Positions 8,263-18,572 of a DNA stretch of 64,000 nt are shown here, piece by piece. Origin of the DNA: Chroogloeocystis siderophila 5.2 s.c.1 (GTDB lineage: Bacteria; Cyanobacteriota; Cyanobacteriia; Cyanobacteriales; Chroococcidiopsidaceae); NCBI RefSeq assembly GCF_001904655.1, contig NZ_MRCC01000003.1, forward strand, positions 295,813 to 359,812, written 5' to 3'. The number at the start of each line of letters is the position of its first letter. Position 1 is the first letter of the stretch. Below the pieces are notes generated by a model. The model searched no databases. It saw only the letters and a program-made list of their open reading frames with translations, and was not told where the DNA came from. The position numbers and the translations under genes are program-made.

Positions 8263-11220
8263 CTAGTCACGACAAACAAGCATTTGAGATTGCTCTAGAT
8301 CTACTACAAGTTGTTGCCACTTTAGCCCAGCTAAGTTATTGCGGACTAGATGAGCATGACCAACGCGTTCAACGGGTCCAAGTCCCAAAACCCACATTCC
8401 GGCGGCTAATCCGGCTGCAACTCCTGAACCTGCGTCTTCCACAACGAGGCACTCGTGGGGCTGCAAGCCTAACTGTTGGGCTGCATACAGAAAGACATTA
8501 GGGGCTGGTTTATGATGTTCAACACTATAGCCATCAGCGATCGCATTCAAGCGTTCCGCAATTCCCAAGCGTTGACACACAAGGCGGGCGTTTTTACTCG
8601 ATGAACCGATCGCAACTTTAATATCCGCAGCTTGCAATTCATCTAATAATTCAAGTGCTCCTGGAAGTAGATCTGCTGGTGTGAGATTTTGAATCAACTG
8701 CTCGTAGTAGCTATTTTTTCGTACCATCATTTCCTGAAGTTGGGCTTCACTCACGGCGTAATCGCCTAACATATGTAACAGTGAATCACGGCGTGACAAG
8801 CCCCGCATTTGCTCGTTAGCTTGACGATCAAAGGAAATCCCAATTTCATCGGCAAGTTGCTTCCAGGCTAAATAATGATACTCAGACGTGTCGGTTAAAA
8901 CACCATCTAAGTCAAAAATGACGCCCCGCAACGGAGTTATGGGACAGCGATCGCTGAGTGTACGATTGGGTCTGACTTGAGTTATCTCCTCAGAATACAT
9001 TCCTGAGGCTTCCGGTTTGTGTGTTGTCATAAGTACGGCATCGGGTGAGATGTCAAACTTGTACCACTGTTGTCGCCATTGCAGCTTAAACTGCAAACGC
9101 GTCCAGTTCGATGGTAAATGCGATCGCTCAACAACAGGTCCCGCTTCGGTTAAACGCACGCCTGCAAAACCAGCAATAACTGCTTGCCATACGCCACCCG
9201 CCGAAGCTGCATGAATGCCTTCCGCAGCATTACCACGCACATCTTTGATGTCTACCAGCGCTGCTCGCATAAAATGTTCGTAAGCAGCAGCAGGATCGTC
9301 TAATTCACACGCTAAAATCGCATGAATCGCAGGACCTAGCGAAGAACCGTAAGTGTGATCGGTGCGGGGGGTATAGTAATTCCAATTTGCTTGCAATAGC
9401 TGACGCCGCTGCTGGGCACTCATCTCAGTCCGCAATGGCTGATCTCGTAGCAGGTATAACAGCATCAAGATATCGGGCTGTTTAAGAATTTGCTTTTCGT
9501 TTGTTCCTTCAACGCCGAGAATCGCCTGCATCGACTGCGTACGCCACTGATAATCGTGCCAGTCGATATCTTCTAAGTCAAAGAAGCCCTCAAATTGCTC
9601 GATAACTTCTGTGTCTGTAGGTTGAGCCACGAGCATACATCGGATAATATGCGACCAACGCTTGATTCGTTCCGGTCGAATATCCAACTTTTGCGCTAAC
9701 TCTGTTGCCTTTTCTGGATAGTGTTGCTGTAACCAATCGTATACCGTTAACGCAATTTCCAAGTGCCACTGCGCCATGCGGTTGGTAAATGTGTTATTGT
9801 TAACACGCTCGTGGTTTTCATCAGGACCGATGACATCGCGAATTTCATAACGCTGGCGATCGCTGTTCCATTCGACGCGGCTACCCCAAAATACTGCGGT
9901 ATCAAGTATAATTTCTGCTCCCTCGCGTTGCATCCAATCATCATCGCGTGTTGCTTGCCAGTAATGCCAAACCGCGTAAGCGATATCCGAATTGATATGA
10001 ACTTCAATATCACCACACCAGATACGTACAGGTTCGCCATCAGGACTAAATACCCAACGTGGAGTCACTTCATCGCCTGTATTCGCGCTTTCCCATGCAA
10101 ACATTGCGCCTTCATATCCTGCGGCTTGCGCCTTACGTCTTGCGCCTTCTAGTGTGTGGTAGCGATAAGACAGTAAGTTGCGCGCGATTTGCGGTTGCGT
10201 GAAAGTAAAGAAAGGAACGATAAAGACTTCCGTATCCCAAAAGACGTGTCCGCGATACGCAAATCCAGACAGCGTTTTTGCTGGAATACTCACGCGGTTG
10301 TTGTGTCTTGGTGCTGCTGCAAGCAGTTGGAATAAATTGTAACGAACTGCAACTTGAGCGGTGGAGTCACCAGCAATAGCAATATCGCAGTCTTGCCATA
10401 ACTCATCCCATACCGCGCCATGGGCTGCGAGTAAAGTTGAATAACTCGGTAAACTTGCTAACCGTTCTTGCGCAGCAGCTACGGGTTGACTTACTTCCAG
10501 CGAAGTAAAAACTGTAACAATTTTTTCTAAAGTGACAGTTTTCCCTGGTTGTGCCTGAAATGATGTCGTTAGTGTCGGGGTGCCTGGGCTTCCAGTGAAT
10601 TTAATAGGGGTTGCTTCCGAACACGCGAGTTGAAACGCCATCCCTAGCTCAATTCCCGAATGAATACAGCGTTGGTGTAACCACGCTTGATTGTTGCTAC
10701 CGCCTTGTTCGAGCCAATCCCAATGCTTGACACCGTGGTTATCGATGTTGCCATTGATGCTTGCTTCGAGGGCGATCGCACCAGTAAAATCAATGGGTGT
10801 TATCTGGCAGTACAATACTAAGGCGTGATCGTCTGCCATACTAATCATCCGCTCAAAGTGGAACTTAACAGTATGTCCACTTGGACTACGCCACAAGACG
10901 TCACGGCTTACGATCCCCCAGCGTAAGTCTAGCTGGCGCTGATATTCTAATATCTCGCCTTGATTCAAACAAAAGCGATCGCTTCCTATGTATACTGTTA
11001 ACGGCAACGAATCAGGACAGTTGACAAGTTCCGTATGCATCACGGGAACGTCATCGTATACACCGTTAATCATAGTTGCCGTGCTGGCATTTGGGTAGCC
11101 CTCTTCAAAGCTCCCGCGTGTACCAAGATAACCGTTGCCTAAAGTAAACAGTGTCTCCTTGTGGTGCAATTGTGCTGGATCGAACTGAGTTTCAAAAATA
11201 TTCCAACCGCTGTAGTCCAT
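8263..11220 (-). CDS. GH65 disaccharide phosphorylase fused to beta-phosphoglucomutase
   Basis: A 985-residue two-enzyme protein. Residues 1-740 are a GH65 phosphorylase (maltose/trehalose/kojibiose phosphorylase type): WNIFETQFDPAQLHHKETLF at the start, catalytic-acid motif VIGPDENHERV (about 475), and the phosphate-site region GIHAASAGGVWQAV (about 690). After a linker, residues 765-985 form a HAD beta-phosphoglucomutase: FDLDGVLTDTSEYHYLAW, GLSRRDSLLHML, AIGSSSKNA, KPAPNVFLYAA, VVEDAGSGVAAG. Phosphorolysis gives beta-glucose-1-phosphate, which the second domain turns into glucose-6-phosphate. The frame opens at TTG 11256, but ATG 11220 begins the family N-terminus. The disaccharide substrate cannot be told from sequence. 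Confidence 0.9.
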   Translation of the reverse strand: MDYSGWNIFETQFDPAQLHHKETLFTLGNGYLGTRGSFEEGYPNASTATMINGVYDDVPVMHTELVNCPDSLPLTVYIGSDRFCLNQGEILEYQRQLDLRWGIVSRDVLWRSPSGHTVKFHFERMISMADDHALVLYCQITPIDFTGAIALEASINGNIDNHGVKHWDWLEQGGSNNQAWLHQRCIHSGIELGMAFQLACSEATPIKFTGSPGTPTLTTSFQAQPGKTVTLEKIVTVFTSLEVSQPVAAAQERLASLPSYSTLLAAHGAVWDELWQDCDIAIAGDSTAQVAVRYNLFQLLAAAPRHNNRVSIPAKTLSGFAYRGHVFWDTEVFIVPFFTFTQPQIARNLLSYRYHTLEGARRKAQAAGYEGAMFAWESANTGDEVTPRWVFSPDGEPVRIWCGDIEVHINSDIAYAVWHYWQATRDDDWMQREGAEIILDTAVFWGSRVEWNSDRQRYEIRDVIGPDENHERVNNNTFTNRMAQWHLEIALTVYDWLQQHYPEKATELAQKLDIRPERIKRWSHIIRCMLVAQPTDTEVIEQFEGFFDLEDIDWHDYQWRTQSMQAILGVEGTNEKQILKQPDILMLLYLLRDQPLRTEMSAQQRRQLLQANWNYYTPRTDHTYGSSLGPAIHAILACELDDPAAAYEHFMRAALVDIKDVRGNAAEGIHAASAGGVWQAVIAGFAGVRLTEAGPVVERSHLPSNWTRLQFKLQWRQQWYKFDISPDAVLMTTHKPEASGMYSEEITQVRPNRTLSDRCPITPLRGVIFDLDGVLTDTSEYHYLAWKQLADEIGISFDRQANEQMRGLSRRDSLLHMLGDYAVSEAQLQEMMVRKNSYYEQLIQNLTPADLLPGALELLDELQAADIKVAIGSSSKNARLVCQRLGIAERLNAIADGYSVEHHKPAPNVFLYAAQQLGLQPHECLVVEDAGSGVAAGLAAGMWVLGLGPVERVGHAHLVRNNLAGLKWQQLVVDLEQSQMLVCRD

Positions 11221-11415
11221 GACTCGCTCATCTCGCTGGGGTATCGTACAATACAAAAATCTCTCTCTATAGCATTCCCCTTTAGACAGAGATCCGCAGG
11301 GAATTTACGAAAACCGAAGGAAAAGTATACAAAACGCAACAAAGTGTTATAAAAAGTTTCAAGTGATAGTGACGCTTTGGCTATTAGATAAGCAATGGAA
11401 AAGTGAACTCATTAC

Positions 11416-13713
11416 TTAAGCTTCAATCACAACTCGCAAATTACCGCGTTTCTTAGCAACGCGGCACGCAGTTGTATTGCCTGATCGCTCAAATTCTAAA
11501 TCAAGTAAAGTAGGACCAACGCGCAAATTGTGTATTGATAAAGTATTAATCGCTTCGGGTAAAGCAGGGTCAATGATCCGTAAGCAATTGTTTTTAGTAT
11601 CAGGAACAAGGTTGACCATCATTTGTAGTAACTGAAAGATACTACCTGTCGCCCAAGCCTGCGGCGAACACGCGACTGGATACTGTACGGGATCGTTATC
11701 GTTCGTGCGTTCGTAGCCGCAAAACAATTCAGGTGGACGTTGATACGGTTGACGTTGCGTCATCTCAAGAATACTTTGAGAAAGTTCGAGCGCTTGATCG
11801 ATTAATCCGAGCGATCGCACGCCCATCGCAATCATCGAATTATCATGCGGCCAAACTGAACCGATGTGATACCCCATCGGATTATAGGCTGGCGACAAAC
11901 TACTCAAAGTGCGAATGCCCCATCCATTAAACATATCCGGTGCGCGTAAGCGTTCGGCTACACTATACGCTTTTTCAGGGGTGAGAATTCCCAGGTGTAG
12001 ACAATGACCAGGATTAGAAGTAATACTATCAACTTGTTTGCCTTCGCCGTCTAAAGCTAAAGCACAGTAATCTTGATCAACCATCCAAAAGTCACGGTTG
12101 AATCGCTCTTTCAAGCGATTTGCATCGTCTTGCCAGCGATCTGCTAAGTCGATCCGCTTTTTCATACGGGCAATTTCTGCCAAGCGGATTTTTGCTGCAT
12201 AAACATAAGCTTGGACTTCGCAAAGTGCAATTGGTCCGGTTGCTAAGTGTCCATGACGATCTACAATACAGTCACCCGAATCTTTCCAGCCTTGGTTAAC
12301 TAAACCGCGTCGGGAAGTTCGGAAGTAGCTGAGGTATCCGTTTTTTTGACAATTGCGGTCGATCCACTCCATCGCGGCTAGCGCATTCGACCACAGTTGC
12401 TCTAGCGTTTCATTGTCGTGTGTCCAAGCATAGTATTCTGCGTAGAGCATCAACCATAAAGGAGTTGCATCGATTGTGCCGTAGTAGGGGGTATGGGGAA
12501 CTTCTTGGCAACGCGCCATTTCGCCCATACGTAGCTCATGCAAAATCTTACCTGGTTCTTCTTCGCGCCACTCGTCTTCTACTTTACCTTGGTAAGCTGC
12601 GAGAATTACGAGTGTTTCGCGGGCGATCGCAGGGTTTAACATTAATGTTTGCGACGCCGTAATCAGCGAGTCTCGACCAAACAATGCCGAGAACCAGGGA
12701 ACTCCTGCTGAGACAACTTTGCTGTTACCAAAATCTTTCCCGATTGACTGTCGTAAGAGATATAGATCTTGTTCAGCGCGTTCGATGGTACGGTTAAAAA
12801 TGACTTTGTCTGAGCGAATTTGCGTAATGTGTTGTCGCCAATTTTGCTCTTCTAGTAACTCAGCTGCTTTTGCCTGCACGAGAGTCGTCGGCGCGCTCAC
12901 TGTAGAAGTTGGTTGGTGATGGGTAAACATTTGTAGCCGATAGCCTAACTTCTGCGTTTGGTGCGAAGCTATTTCCATCTGCCAAACTGCGGTATAACCT
13001 TTAAAAAGCTTTGGCTTGAGATGCTGGAACTGAATGCGCGATTCCATCAGTAACCCATCTAAGCCTTGATAAGCTAAAGTCAGTTCTTCTTGTTGACTCA
13101 AACGGTAAGCAGCTGCACCGTCACGCAAGGCTTCATCGCCACGATCGCTAACCGGTTGCGCCAGACGTAGCAATTGACCGCGTTTTTCCCGCCGAAACCC
13201 CCGAATTTCAAATAAATCAATAAAATCAGCGTCAAAGCTGAGACTCAGTTCAAAGCTGACCGAACTGGTACTGTAATTTGTGATTTCGATTTCTTCAAAC
13301 AGTGCGCCTCCTAGCGCAATCTCGCGGCGAATTCCTAGTGCATCAGCGTTTAGACGGTCTTCAATTGTCGGATTAGTACACAAGATGGAAAGCAAAAAGC
13401 CTTTATCAGCGGTACTGCTGAGAAGAACAGGCGATCGCCCTTCGATTTGCATCTCTAACCGACTGAGAAAGCGAGTATCGTTGCAAAATAGCCCCATACT
13501 AGCTTTTTGCTCATCAACGACACCCACACAGCCAGAAATATTTCCAAGCGTATCAGTAACTAGAAATAAATCGTCATCTTTGACTGTCAGCGTTGGTTGC
13601 GGTCGTTCACTTAACACACAAGGCCATTCAGGAATAGGTAACTGATGTGCTGGAACAAAAATTCTTCCATCCAGATCGAGTTTATCGGTTGTCATCAGCG
13701 TATCTGGTGTCAT
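11416..13713 (-). CDS. Amylo-alpha-1,6-glucosidase-type (debranching) glycosidase
   Basis: About 765 residues with a glycogen-debranching N-terminal domain (GDE_N_bis: LGNISGCVGVVDEQKASMGL, FCNDTRFLSRLEMQI) and a C-terminal (alpha/alpha)6 barrel: SAGVPWFSALFGRDSLITA (about 360), DATPLWLMLYAEYY (about 430), YHIGSVWPHDNSMIAMG (about 640), CSPQAWATGSIFQLL near the end. It probably trims alpha-glucan branches or releases glucose. The frame opens at TTG 13803; ATG 13713 has GCGGAAA upstream and removes a non-family leader; ATG 13695 is also possible. It is on the same strand 195 bases ahead of the GH65 fusion, suggesting a shared glucan/disaccharide pathway. Confidence 0.85.
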   Translation of the reverse strand: MTPDTLMTTDKLDLDGRIFVPAHQLPIPEWPCVLSERPQPTLTVKDDDLFLVTDTLGNISGCVGVVDEQKASMGLFCNDTRFLSRLEMQIEGRSPVLLSSTADKGFLLSILCTNPTIEDRLNADALGIRREIALGGALFEEIEITNYSTSSVSFELSLSFDADFIDLFEIRGFRREKRGQLLRLAQPVSDRGDEALRDGAAAYRLSQQEELTLAYQGLDGLLMESRIQFQHLKPKLFKGYTAVWQMEIASHQTQKLGYRLQMFTHHQPTSTVSAPTTLVQAKAAELLEEQNWRQHITQIRSDKVIFNRTIERAEQDLYLLRQSIGKDFGNSKVVSAGVPWFSALFGRDSLITASQTLMLNPAIARETLVILAAYQGKVEDEWREEEPGKILHELRMGEMARCQEVPHTPYYGTIDATPLWLMLYAEYYAWTHDNETLEQLWSNALAAMEWIDRNCQKNGYLSYFRTSRRGLVNQGWKDSGDCIVDRHGHLATGPIALCEVQAYVYAAKIRLAEIARMKKRIDLADRWQDDANRLKERFNRDFWMVDQDYCALALDGEGKQVDSITSNPGHCLHLGILTPEKAYSVAERLRAPDMFNGWGIRTLSSLSPAYNPMGYHIGSVWPHDNSMIAMGVRSLGLIDQALELSQSILEMTQRQPYQRPPELFCGYERTNDNDPVQYPVACSPQAWATGSIFQLLQMMVNLVPDTKNNCLRIIDPALPEAINTLSIHNLRVGPTLLDLEFERSGNTTACRVAKKRGNLRVVIEA

Positions 13714-14139
13714 GCCAAATATTTCCGCTTTCACAATTTGATGTATATTTCTCGCGCACTTGCCTTCACAGTGTCTGACCTGCCAAACAACCGCTTTGAG
13801 CAATCCTCACACAATTTTCTCAGACGAGAGTAGGTATTCAACCTGAGATTTAGAGAAAAATAGAATTAAAACTTAACACAATAATTCATAGTATGATGTC
13901 TTGCTTTTACTGAGTTAACGTCAAAAATAGCTTATGTAAGCTAGAAATTGTTGACTTCTCAGCTTTACTCTATTTCTAATATGTAACTGACTCTTCATAA
14001 ACTATTGTAAATACATTTAATAATTTCAGCTAATATTGCGTCAAAGAGATTTGACAGCAAGTCAGGAGTCAAAAGTCAGTAGAAACTAACAATGACTTTT
14101 GACTTTATAAATTACATTTTGGCTAGCGTGCTGCGATTA
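13714..14139. other. AT-rich intergenic region
   Basis: About 430 AT-rich bases upstream of the debranching gene. It ends in a heptamer-like tract (GTCAGGAGTCAAAAGTCAG, about 14060-14080) just after the GT4 gene. I see no RNA gene. Confidence 0.4.
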
Positions 14140-15165
14140 TCAAGACAATACCATTTGAAACGCTTTTTCGTACTCATCCGTCATAGACTGAACGCTAAAG
14201 TGGTTGACAACATAATCGCGGCAAGTTTGGCGATTAAGTTTCATTGCCGCTGGAATCGCCTCAATCATTTTTTCCAAAGAATGGCAGACGAAGCCAGTTT
14301 TTCCATGCGCGATTACTTCAGGCACCGAACCCAGTCCCATACCAATGACAGGTGTACCTGTTGCCATAGACTCGATCATCACCAAGCCAAAGGGTTCGCG
14401 CCAGGTGATGGGAAATAGCGTTACTGTAGCTCCACGTAGCAATTCTACTTTCTGCTCGTGAGAAACTTCACCTAAATACTGAATCTGCTCGCCATCAATT
14501 TCTGACTCTATTTTTTCTCGGTAAAAATCGCGGTCAACAGCATCAATCTTGCCCGCCATTTTTAATGGTAAACCAGCAGCACGCGCAATTTGAATCGCTT
14601 GCAGTGGTCCTTTTTCTGGGGAAAGTCTGCCAACAAACGCAAGATATGCGGGTTGTGCTGGTGTAGGTTGAAAGGGATAAGCCGCGGTATCAATGCCGTT
14701 ATAAACCGTATGAATGTAGTTTAAACCTAAGCGAGGTTCGCGTTGTGCCTCACTGATACTAATGTACGGTTGCCAAGCAAATCGCCGAAACATTTTTTCA
14801 TTATCAGGTGTAAAGATACCGTGCATTGTGTGTACAGTCGGCGTTTTGACAAAATGAGTATACGGCAGCGCTGCACAGCCTACGTGTGAATGAATGATAT
14901 CAAAGTGATGCGCTGAGCTATAAACGTCAGACAACATCAGTTGTTCATAAATTCCTGGCTCTCGAATACTCGGATCAAGCCGCAAAGCTTGCTCATGTAC
15001 TGACATTAAATGTGCCGTTGTAATCGAGTCACCAGAGGCAAACAAAGTTACTTCATGACCACGGCGAACCAACTCATCAGTCAATAAACTGACAATGAGT
15101 TCGATACCACCATAGCGAAAGGGCGGAACGCGCTCCCATAAAGGAGCAACTTGGGCAATTTTCAT
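14140..15165 (-). CDS. GT4-family glycosyltransferase
   Basis: A 341-residue GT-B glycosyltransferase. N-terminus MKIAQVAPLWERVPPFRYGG with the glycine-rich acceptor loop (GGIE), HSHVGCAALPY (about 98), HTVYNGIDTAAYPF (about 165), YLAFVGRLSPEKGPLQAIQI (donor domain, about 185), then PFGLVMIESMATGTPVIGMG (EX7E motif, about 270). Used in building polysaccharide, glycolipid or glycosides. The longer frame begins at a GTG (15252) but the family start is ATG 15165. It is downstream in direction of nothing close and divergent from the histidine kinase. Acceptor unknown. A paralogue of similar layout lies at 48219-49292. Confidence 0.88.
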   Translation of the reverse strand: MKIAQVAPLWERVPPFRYGGIELIVSLLTDELVRRGHEVTLFASGDSITTAHLMSVHEQALRLDPSIREPGIYEQLMLSDVYSSAHHFDIIHSHVGCAALPYTHFVKTPTVHTMHGIFTPDNEKMFRRFAWQPYISISEAQREPRLGLNYIHTVYNGIDTAAYPFQPTPAQPAYLAFVGRLSPEKGPLQAIQIARAAGLPLKMAGKIDAVDRDFYREKIESEIDGEQIQYLGEVSHEQKVELLRGATVTLFPITWREPFGLVMIESMATGTPVIGMGLGSVPEVIAHGKTGFVCHSLEKMIEAIPAAMKLNRQTCRDYVVNHFSVQSMTDEYEKAFQMVLS

Positions 15166-15621
15166 TACTAGGTATGCACCAATAACAGGATCATTAACTG
15201 AACTGGCATTAAACTTAACGCCAGTATAATTTGCTTGTACTTGACAAAGCACTACCTTCTTTATGCAGATATACCACTAGAGGGATGCAGTCCGTGCAAG
15301 TTTTTTAAGTAACGATGTAAATTTTCAGAATTGTAACTTGAGTTATGCCACTTTGACAGTAGTCTGGCGATGGATCAACCAGAGTGAAGGAAGAAAGTTA
15401 AATTTTTTGCTGACTTCTCAAAAGAAATCACGATTGTAAGCAACGCAGCAAGCACTAAGCTCGGTAGGATAAGTTGATAGAGAACTCTTAATTTAAACCA
15501 AGAATGGTTACGCTTCCGCTACAAAAACTTACAGAGATTGGAAAATAAATATGTTGGCGGATAGCTATGATGGCACAAGAGAGCGGTGGGAGATTCAGGT
15601 GCAGTGAGAGAGAAAGACCGC
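15166..15621. other. Divergent intergenic region
   Basis: About 450 bases between the divergent GT4 and histidine kinase genes. It must hold both promoters. No RNA gene or strong palindrome was seen. Confidence 0.4.
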
Positions 15622-17667
15622 ATGAGTATTAAGACTTCGGTAGTGAGCGAGTTACTGCAAGCCTTGCCTCAACTGCGAACTCAAATTTATTTCAAATCTT
15701 CTTTAACGGCGCTGTCGCACGCCATGGAAGATCAAGTACTAGCTGCGATGACGGAGAACCCACTGCTTATCGCTAGTTTTCAACGGGAAAGTTTTTATCG
15801 CCAGGAAGCAAATCGTTACCACCGACTCGCGCAAAAAAGCAATCAAGTTTATGTGCTTGCGGCAGCCGAAACTGATTTTTCTAACGCATCAGAAGAATAT
15901 GAGACAGTAGCTTTTGATCCCTATCAAGATGCGTTACGTCATGAGTGGCATTTAGTTGTTATTTCACAACACTACACAACGTGTCTAGTATGCCGCGAAC
16001 GGCAAAATCCAGCACTGGAGCTATATTCAGCTGAATTACCCGTCAGTTTTGACATAGACCCAGCGCGCCAATTTGAGGGAATTTGGACATCAGACCGCGA
16101 AGCGAGTCATATTGCCGCCGATATTTTGCTACAACGGATTTTGACGTATCGACCGGAATTACGCACTAAAATTAACCAAGCGCAGCGCGACTTTGGTTTG
16201 TTACGTTTTTCGAGTCGTGCATCTTCAACATCGACGCGCAAGGTAGTCGGGAAACAACGCTCATCACAGCGCGTTGATTCAGATCCTTTTGTGCAGCGCT
16301 TAGTCACCTATCTGCAAGCGAGTCAATACAAGTTGCTCAAAGCGTATGGTTCGATCGCATTGCAAGAGCGCAAAGAACGTTTGGTGAACTCGATTACTGC
16401 GGCAATTCGTCGGGGTAGCGATAGCGGTCAGCCGCTGCATCCACAAGAAATTTTGAAGGTAGCCGTACAGCAGTTAGGCAAAGCAGTTTATGCGAGTCGC
16501 TGCTTAATTTATCGCGCGCAATCAACAGATGCTACGGCGACAATTAGCCATGAGTTTGTCAGTTCCGCAGAAGTCTCATCGCTCATTGGAAAAAAGCTGC
16601 CTTTACGGCAAAATCCCTTATTTCAAGAAGTTTTACAGCAGCAGGAGCGTGTTTATGTTGCTGATACTCATAGCGATGAACGAATTGGTACCTCTCAAGT
16701 TTTATCAACTGTTGTTGAGCAATGGGCAATTCGCTCTTGGTTGATGGTGCCGATATTCTATCAAGGCAAATTGTTAGGAATTATTGAGTTACATCATTGT
16801 GGTGAGACGACTTATCAATGGCAAAAAGATGATACAGCGTTGGTAGAAGCGATCGCAACTCAAATCGGTGCTACCTTAATCCAAGCTGAAGCCTATGCTA
16901 ACTTAGAAGATCTCAATCAGCAGCTAGAGGCATTAGACCGTACTCGTAGCAATTTAATCGCGATCACAGGTCACGAACTACGCACACCGCTTTCAACGAT
17001 CCAAGTATGTTTAGAAAGCCTTGCAAGTGAACCTGATATGCCGCTCGAACTACAGCAAGTTATGCTCAATACGGCATTAGCAGACTCAGAGCGGATGCGC
17101 AAGTTAATTCAAGACTTCTTGACGCTCTCCAACTTAGAAAGTGGTCGTATCCAATGGCATCTTGAGTCTTTACCGCTAGAAGAGTGCATCAGCTTAGCGA
17201 TTAGCCGCACGCGTACGCGGACAAGCGCGGAAGATTTGCCAGAAATTGTGATTCAAATTCCTCAAGAATTACCGTTAGTGCGAGTTGATGGCGATTGGCT
17301 CGTTGAGGTAATTTCCAAACTCCTGGATAATGCTTGTAAATTTACACCAACTGACGGTCAAATTATGATCGCAGCGCGTTGTAATGGCAGCCAAATGCTT
17401 GAAGTGATCGTCGCTGACACAGGTCGCGGAATCGAACCTAACCGCTTAGAAGTCGTCTTTGACCGCTTTTATCAAGAAGAAGGAGCGCTACGCCGCACCG
17501 CAGGTGGCACAGGTTTAGGGTTAGCAATTTGTCGTCAAATTGTCAATAGCTGGGGCGGTCAAATTTGGGCAGAATCTGCGGGAAAAGATCGAGGCAGCCA
17601 GTTTCATTTTACAGTTCCCATTAGTGAAAATCGTCACGAGCAAATGTCATTAGTGACAAGTGGCTAG
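15622..17667 (+). CDS. DICT-GAF sensor histidine kinase
   Basis: About 681 residues, soluble, with no membrane segment. Order: an N-terminal DICT sensory domain (residues 1-200, LLQALPQLRTQIYFKSSLTA, VVISQHYTTCLVCRERQN), a GAF domain (about 245-405, LMVPIFYQGKLLGIIELHH), a short coiled coil, HisKA with the phospho-acceptor in ITGHELRTPLSTIQ (about 450), then HATPase_c with LLDNACKFTP, VADTGRGIEP and GGTGLGLAICRQI. DICT domains are typical of cyanobacterial signalling proteins and are thought to sense light-related cues. No response regulator is adjacent, so the partner is unknown. GTG 15586 opens the frame; ATG 15622, preceded by GAGAGAGAAAG, is preferred. Confidence 0.88.
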   Translation: MSIKTSVVSELLQALPQLRTQIYFKSSLTALSHAMEDQVLAAMTENPLLIASFQRESFYRQEANRYHRLAQKSNQVYVLAAAETDFSNASEEYETVAFDPYQDALRHEWHLVVISQHYTTCLVCRERQNPALELYSAELPVSFDIDPARQFEGIWTSDREASHIAADILLQRILTYRPELRTKINQAQRDFGLLRFSSRASSTSTRKVVGKQRSSQRVDSDPFVQRLVTYLQASQYKLLKAYGSIALQERKERLVNSITAAIRRGSDSGQPLHPQEILKVAVQQLGKAVYASRCLIYRAQSTDATATISHEFVSSAEVSSLIGKKLPLRQNPLFQEVLQQQERVYVADTHSDERIGTSQVLSTVVEQWAIRSWLMVPIFYQGKLLGIIELHHCGETTYQWQKDDTALVEAIATQIGATLIQAEAYANLEDLNQQLEALDRTRSNLIAITGHELRTPLSTIQVCLESLASEPDMPLELQQVMLNTALADSERMRKLIQDFLTLSNLESGRIQWHLESLPLEECISLAISRTRTRTSAEDLPEIVIQIPQELPLVRVDGDWLVEVISKLLDNACKFTPTDGQIMIAARCNGSQMLEVIVADTGRGIEPNRLEVVFDRFYQEEGALRRTAGGTGLGLAICRQIVNSWGGQIWAESAGKDRGSQFHFTVPISENRHEQMSLVTSG

Positions 17668-17725
17668 TGGAAGTGTCGGAGGTGTGGGGAGTGTGGGAGA
17701 GCCGAAAATACTACTTTTCCCTCTT

Positions 17726-17770
17726 ATACCATTTTACTAAATAAAAACTACAAATCATTTCCCCTCTGCT
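17726..17770 (+). repeat. Partial copy of the ATACCATTTCRC element
   Basis: ATACCATTTTACTAAATAA and AACTACAAAT match the left half of the inverted-ended element at 54769-54863. No matching right end was found here. Confidence 0.45.
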
Positions 17771-17863
17771 TTTCGGCTCCAACTGTAACAGTTCCTAACA
17801 TAGTAGTGAGACAAGGGCGATCGCGGTGCTACGATGCCCTAAAAACCTCAAGGAAGTTAACTT

Positions 17864-18370
17864 ATGGCAGAAGAACTTTCGGGTCAAACACCAATTTTCG
17901 GTGGCAGCACCGGCGGATTATTAACAAAAGCATTTCGAGAAGAAAAGTACGTCATTACTTGGACTAGCCCTAAACAGCAAGTATTTGAAATGCCCACTGG
18001 TGGTACTGCGATTATGCAGCAAGGTCCTAACAAGCTGGAACTTGCGCGTAAAGAGTACTGCATTGCATTAGGAGGTCAACAATTACGCGCCAAATTCAGA
18101 ATCACGGACTATAAAATTTACCGTGTTTATCCCAATGGCGAAGTTCAATACCTCCACCCAAGTGATGGCGTCTTCCCTGAAAAAGTCAATGAAGGTCGTC
18201 AAAAAGTTGGATACGTTGACCGTAATATTGGGAAGAATCCCGATCCAGCTAAATTGAAGTTTAGTGGAATGACCACTTACAACGCGCCAGGACCAAAATC
18301 TAGTGAAGCTGGAAAAGGTTCTCAGGATACTAAATCTGGCTCGCTTCCTCGGCAAGGTATTGAGATGTAA
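17864..18370 (+). CDS. psaD: Photosystem I subunit II (PsaD) with extended C-terminus
   Basis: PsaD sits on the stromal side of photosystem I and forms the ferredoxin dock. The sequence is unmistakable: [50 protein letters not shown] [61 protein letters not shown]. Usual cyanobacterial PsaD is about 140 residues and ends shortly after LKFSG; this one has 168, with a tail rich in Ser, Gly and Lys of about 25 residues. The Shine-Dalgarno AAGGAAG lies 10 bases before the ATG. psaD followed by trpE is the order known from Synechocystis 6803 (slr0737-slr0738). A strong terminator follows. Confidence 0.97.
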   Translation: MAEELSGQTPIFGGSTGGLLTKAFREEKYVITWTSPKQQVFEMPTGGTAIMQQGPNKLELARKEYCIALGGQQLRAKFRITDYKIYRVYPNGEVQYLHPSDGVFPEKVNEGRQKVGYVDRNIGKNPDPAKLKFSGMTTYNAPGPKSSEAGKGSQDTKSGSLPRQGIEM

Positions 18371-18469
18371 GCTATCTTTATCTATCTAATTCAGGATAGG
18401 GTTTCCTTGATTAAACTCCTTTGGGGTAAATTCAAGAACCCTAAGCCTCACCTCTTAGTTACAAGTCAG

Positions 18470-18518
18470 AGCCAGAAGCTAGAGTCATTAAAAGCGACAC
18501 TCTGCCTTCTGGCTTTTA
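18470..18518 (+). terminator. Rho-independent terminator after psaD
   Basis: AGCCAGAAG (18470-18478) pairs with CTTCTGGCT (18506-18514), with an inner AGAGT/ACTCT stem, followed by TTTTATG. It separates psaD from trpE, so highly expressed psaD should not read strongly into trpE. Confidence 0.8.
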
Positions 18519-18572
18519 TGCTTCTAAAATTCATGGACAGCTAAAGTCTTGGCTGACAACTTATAGTTTGTT

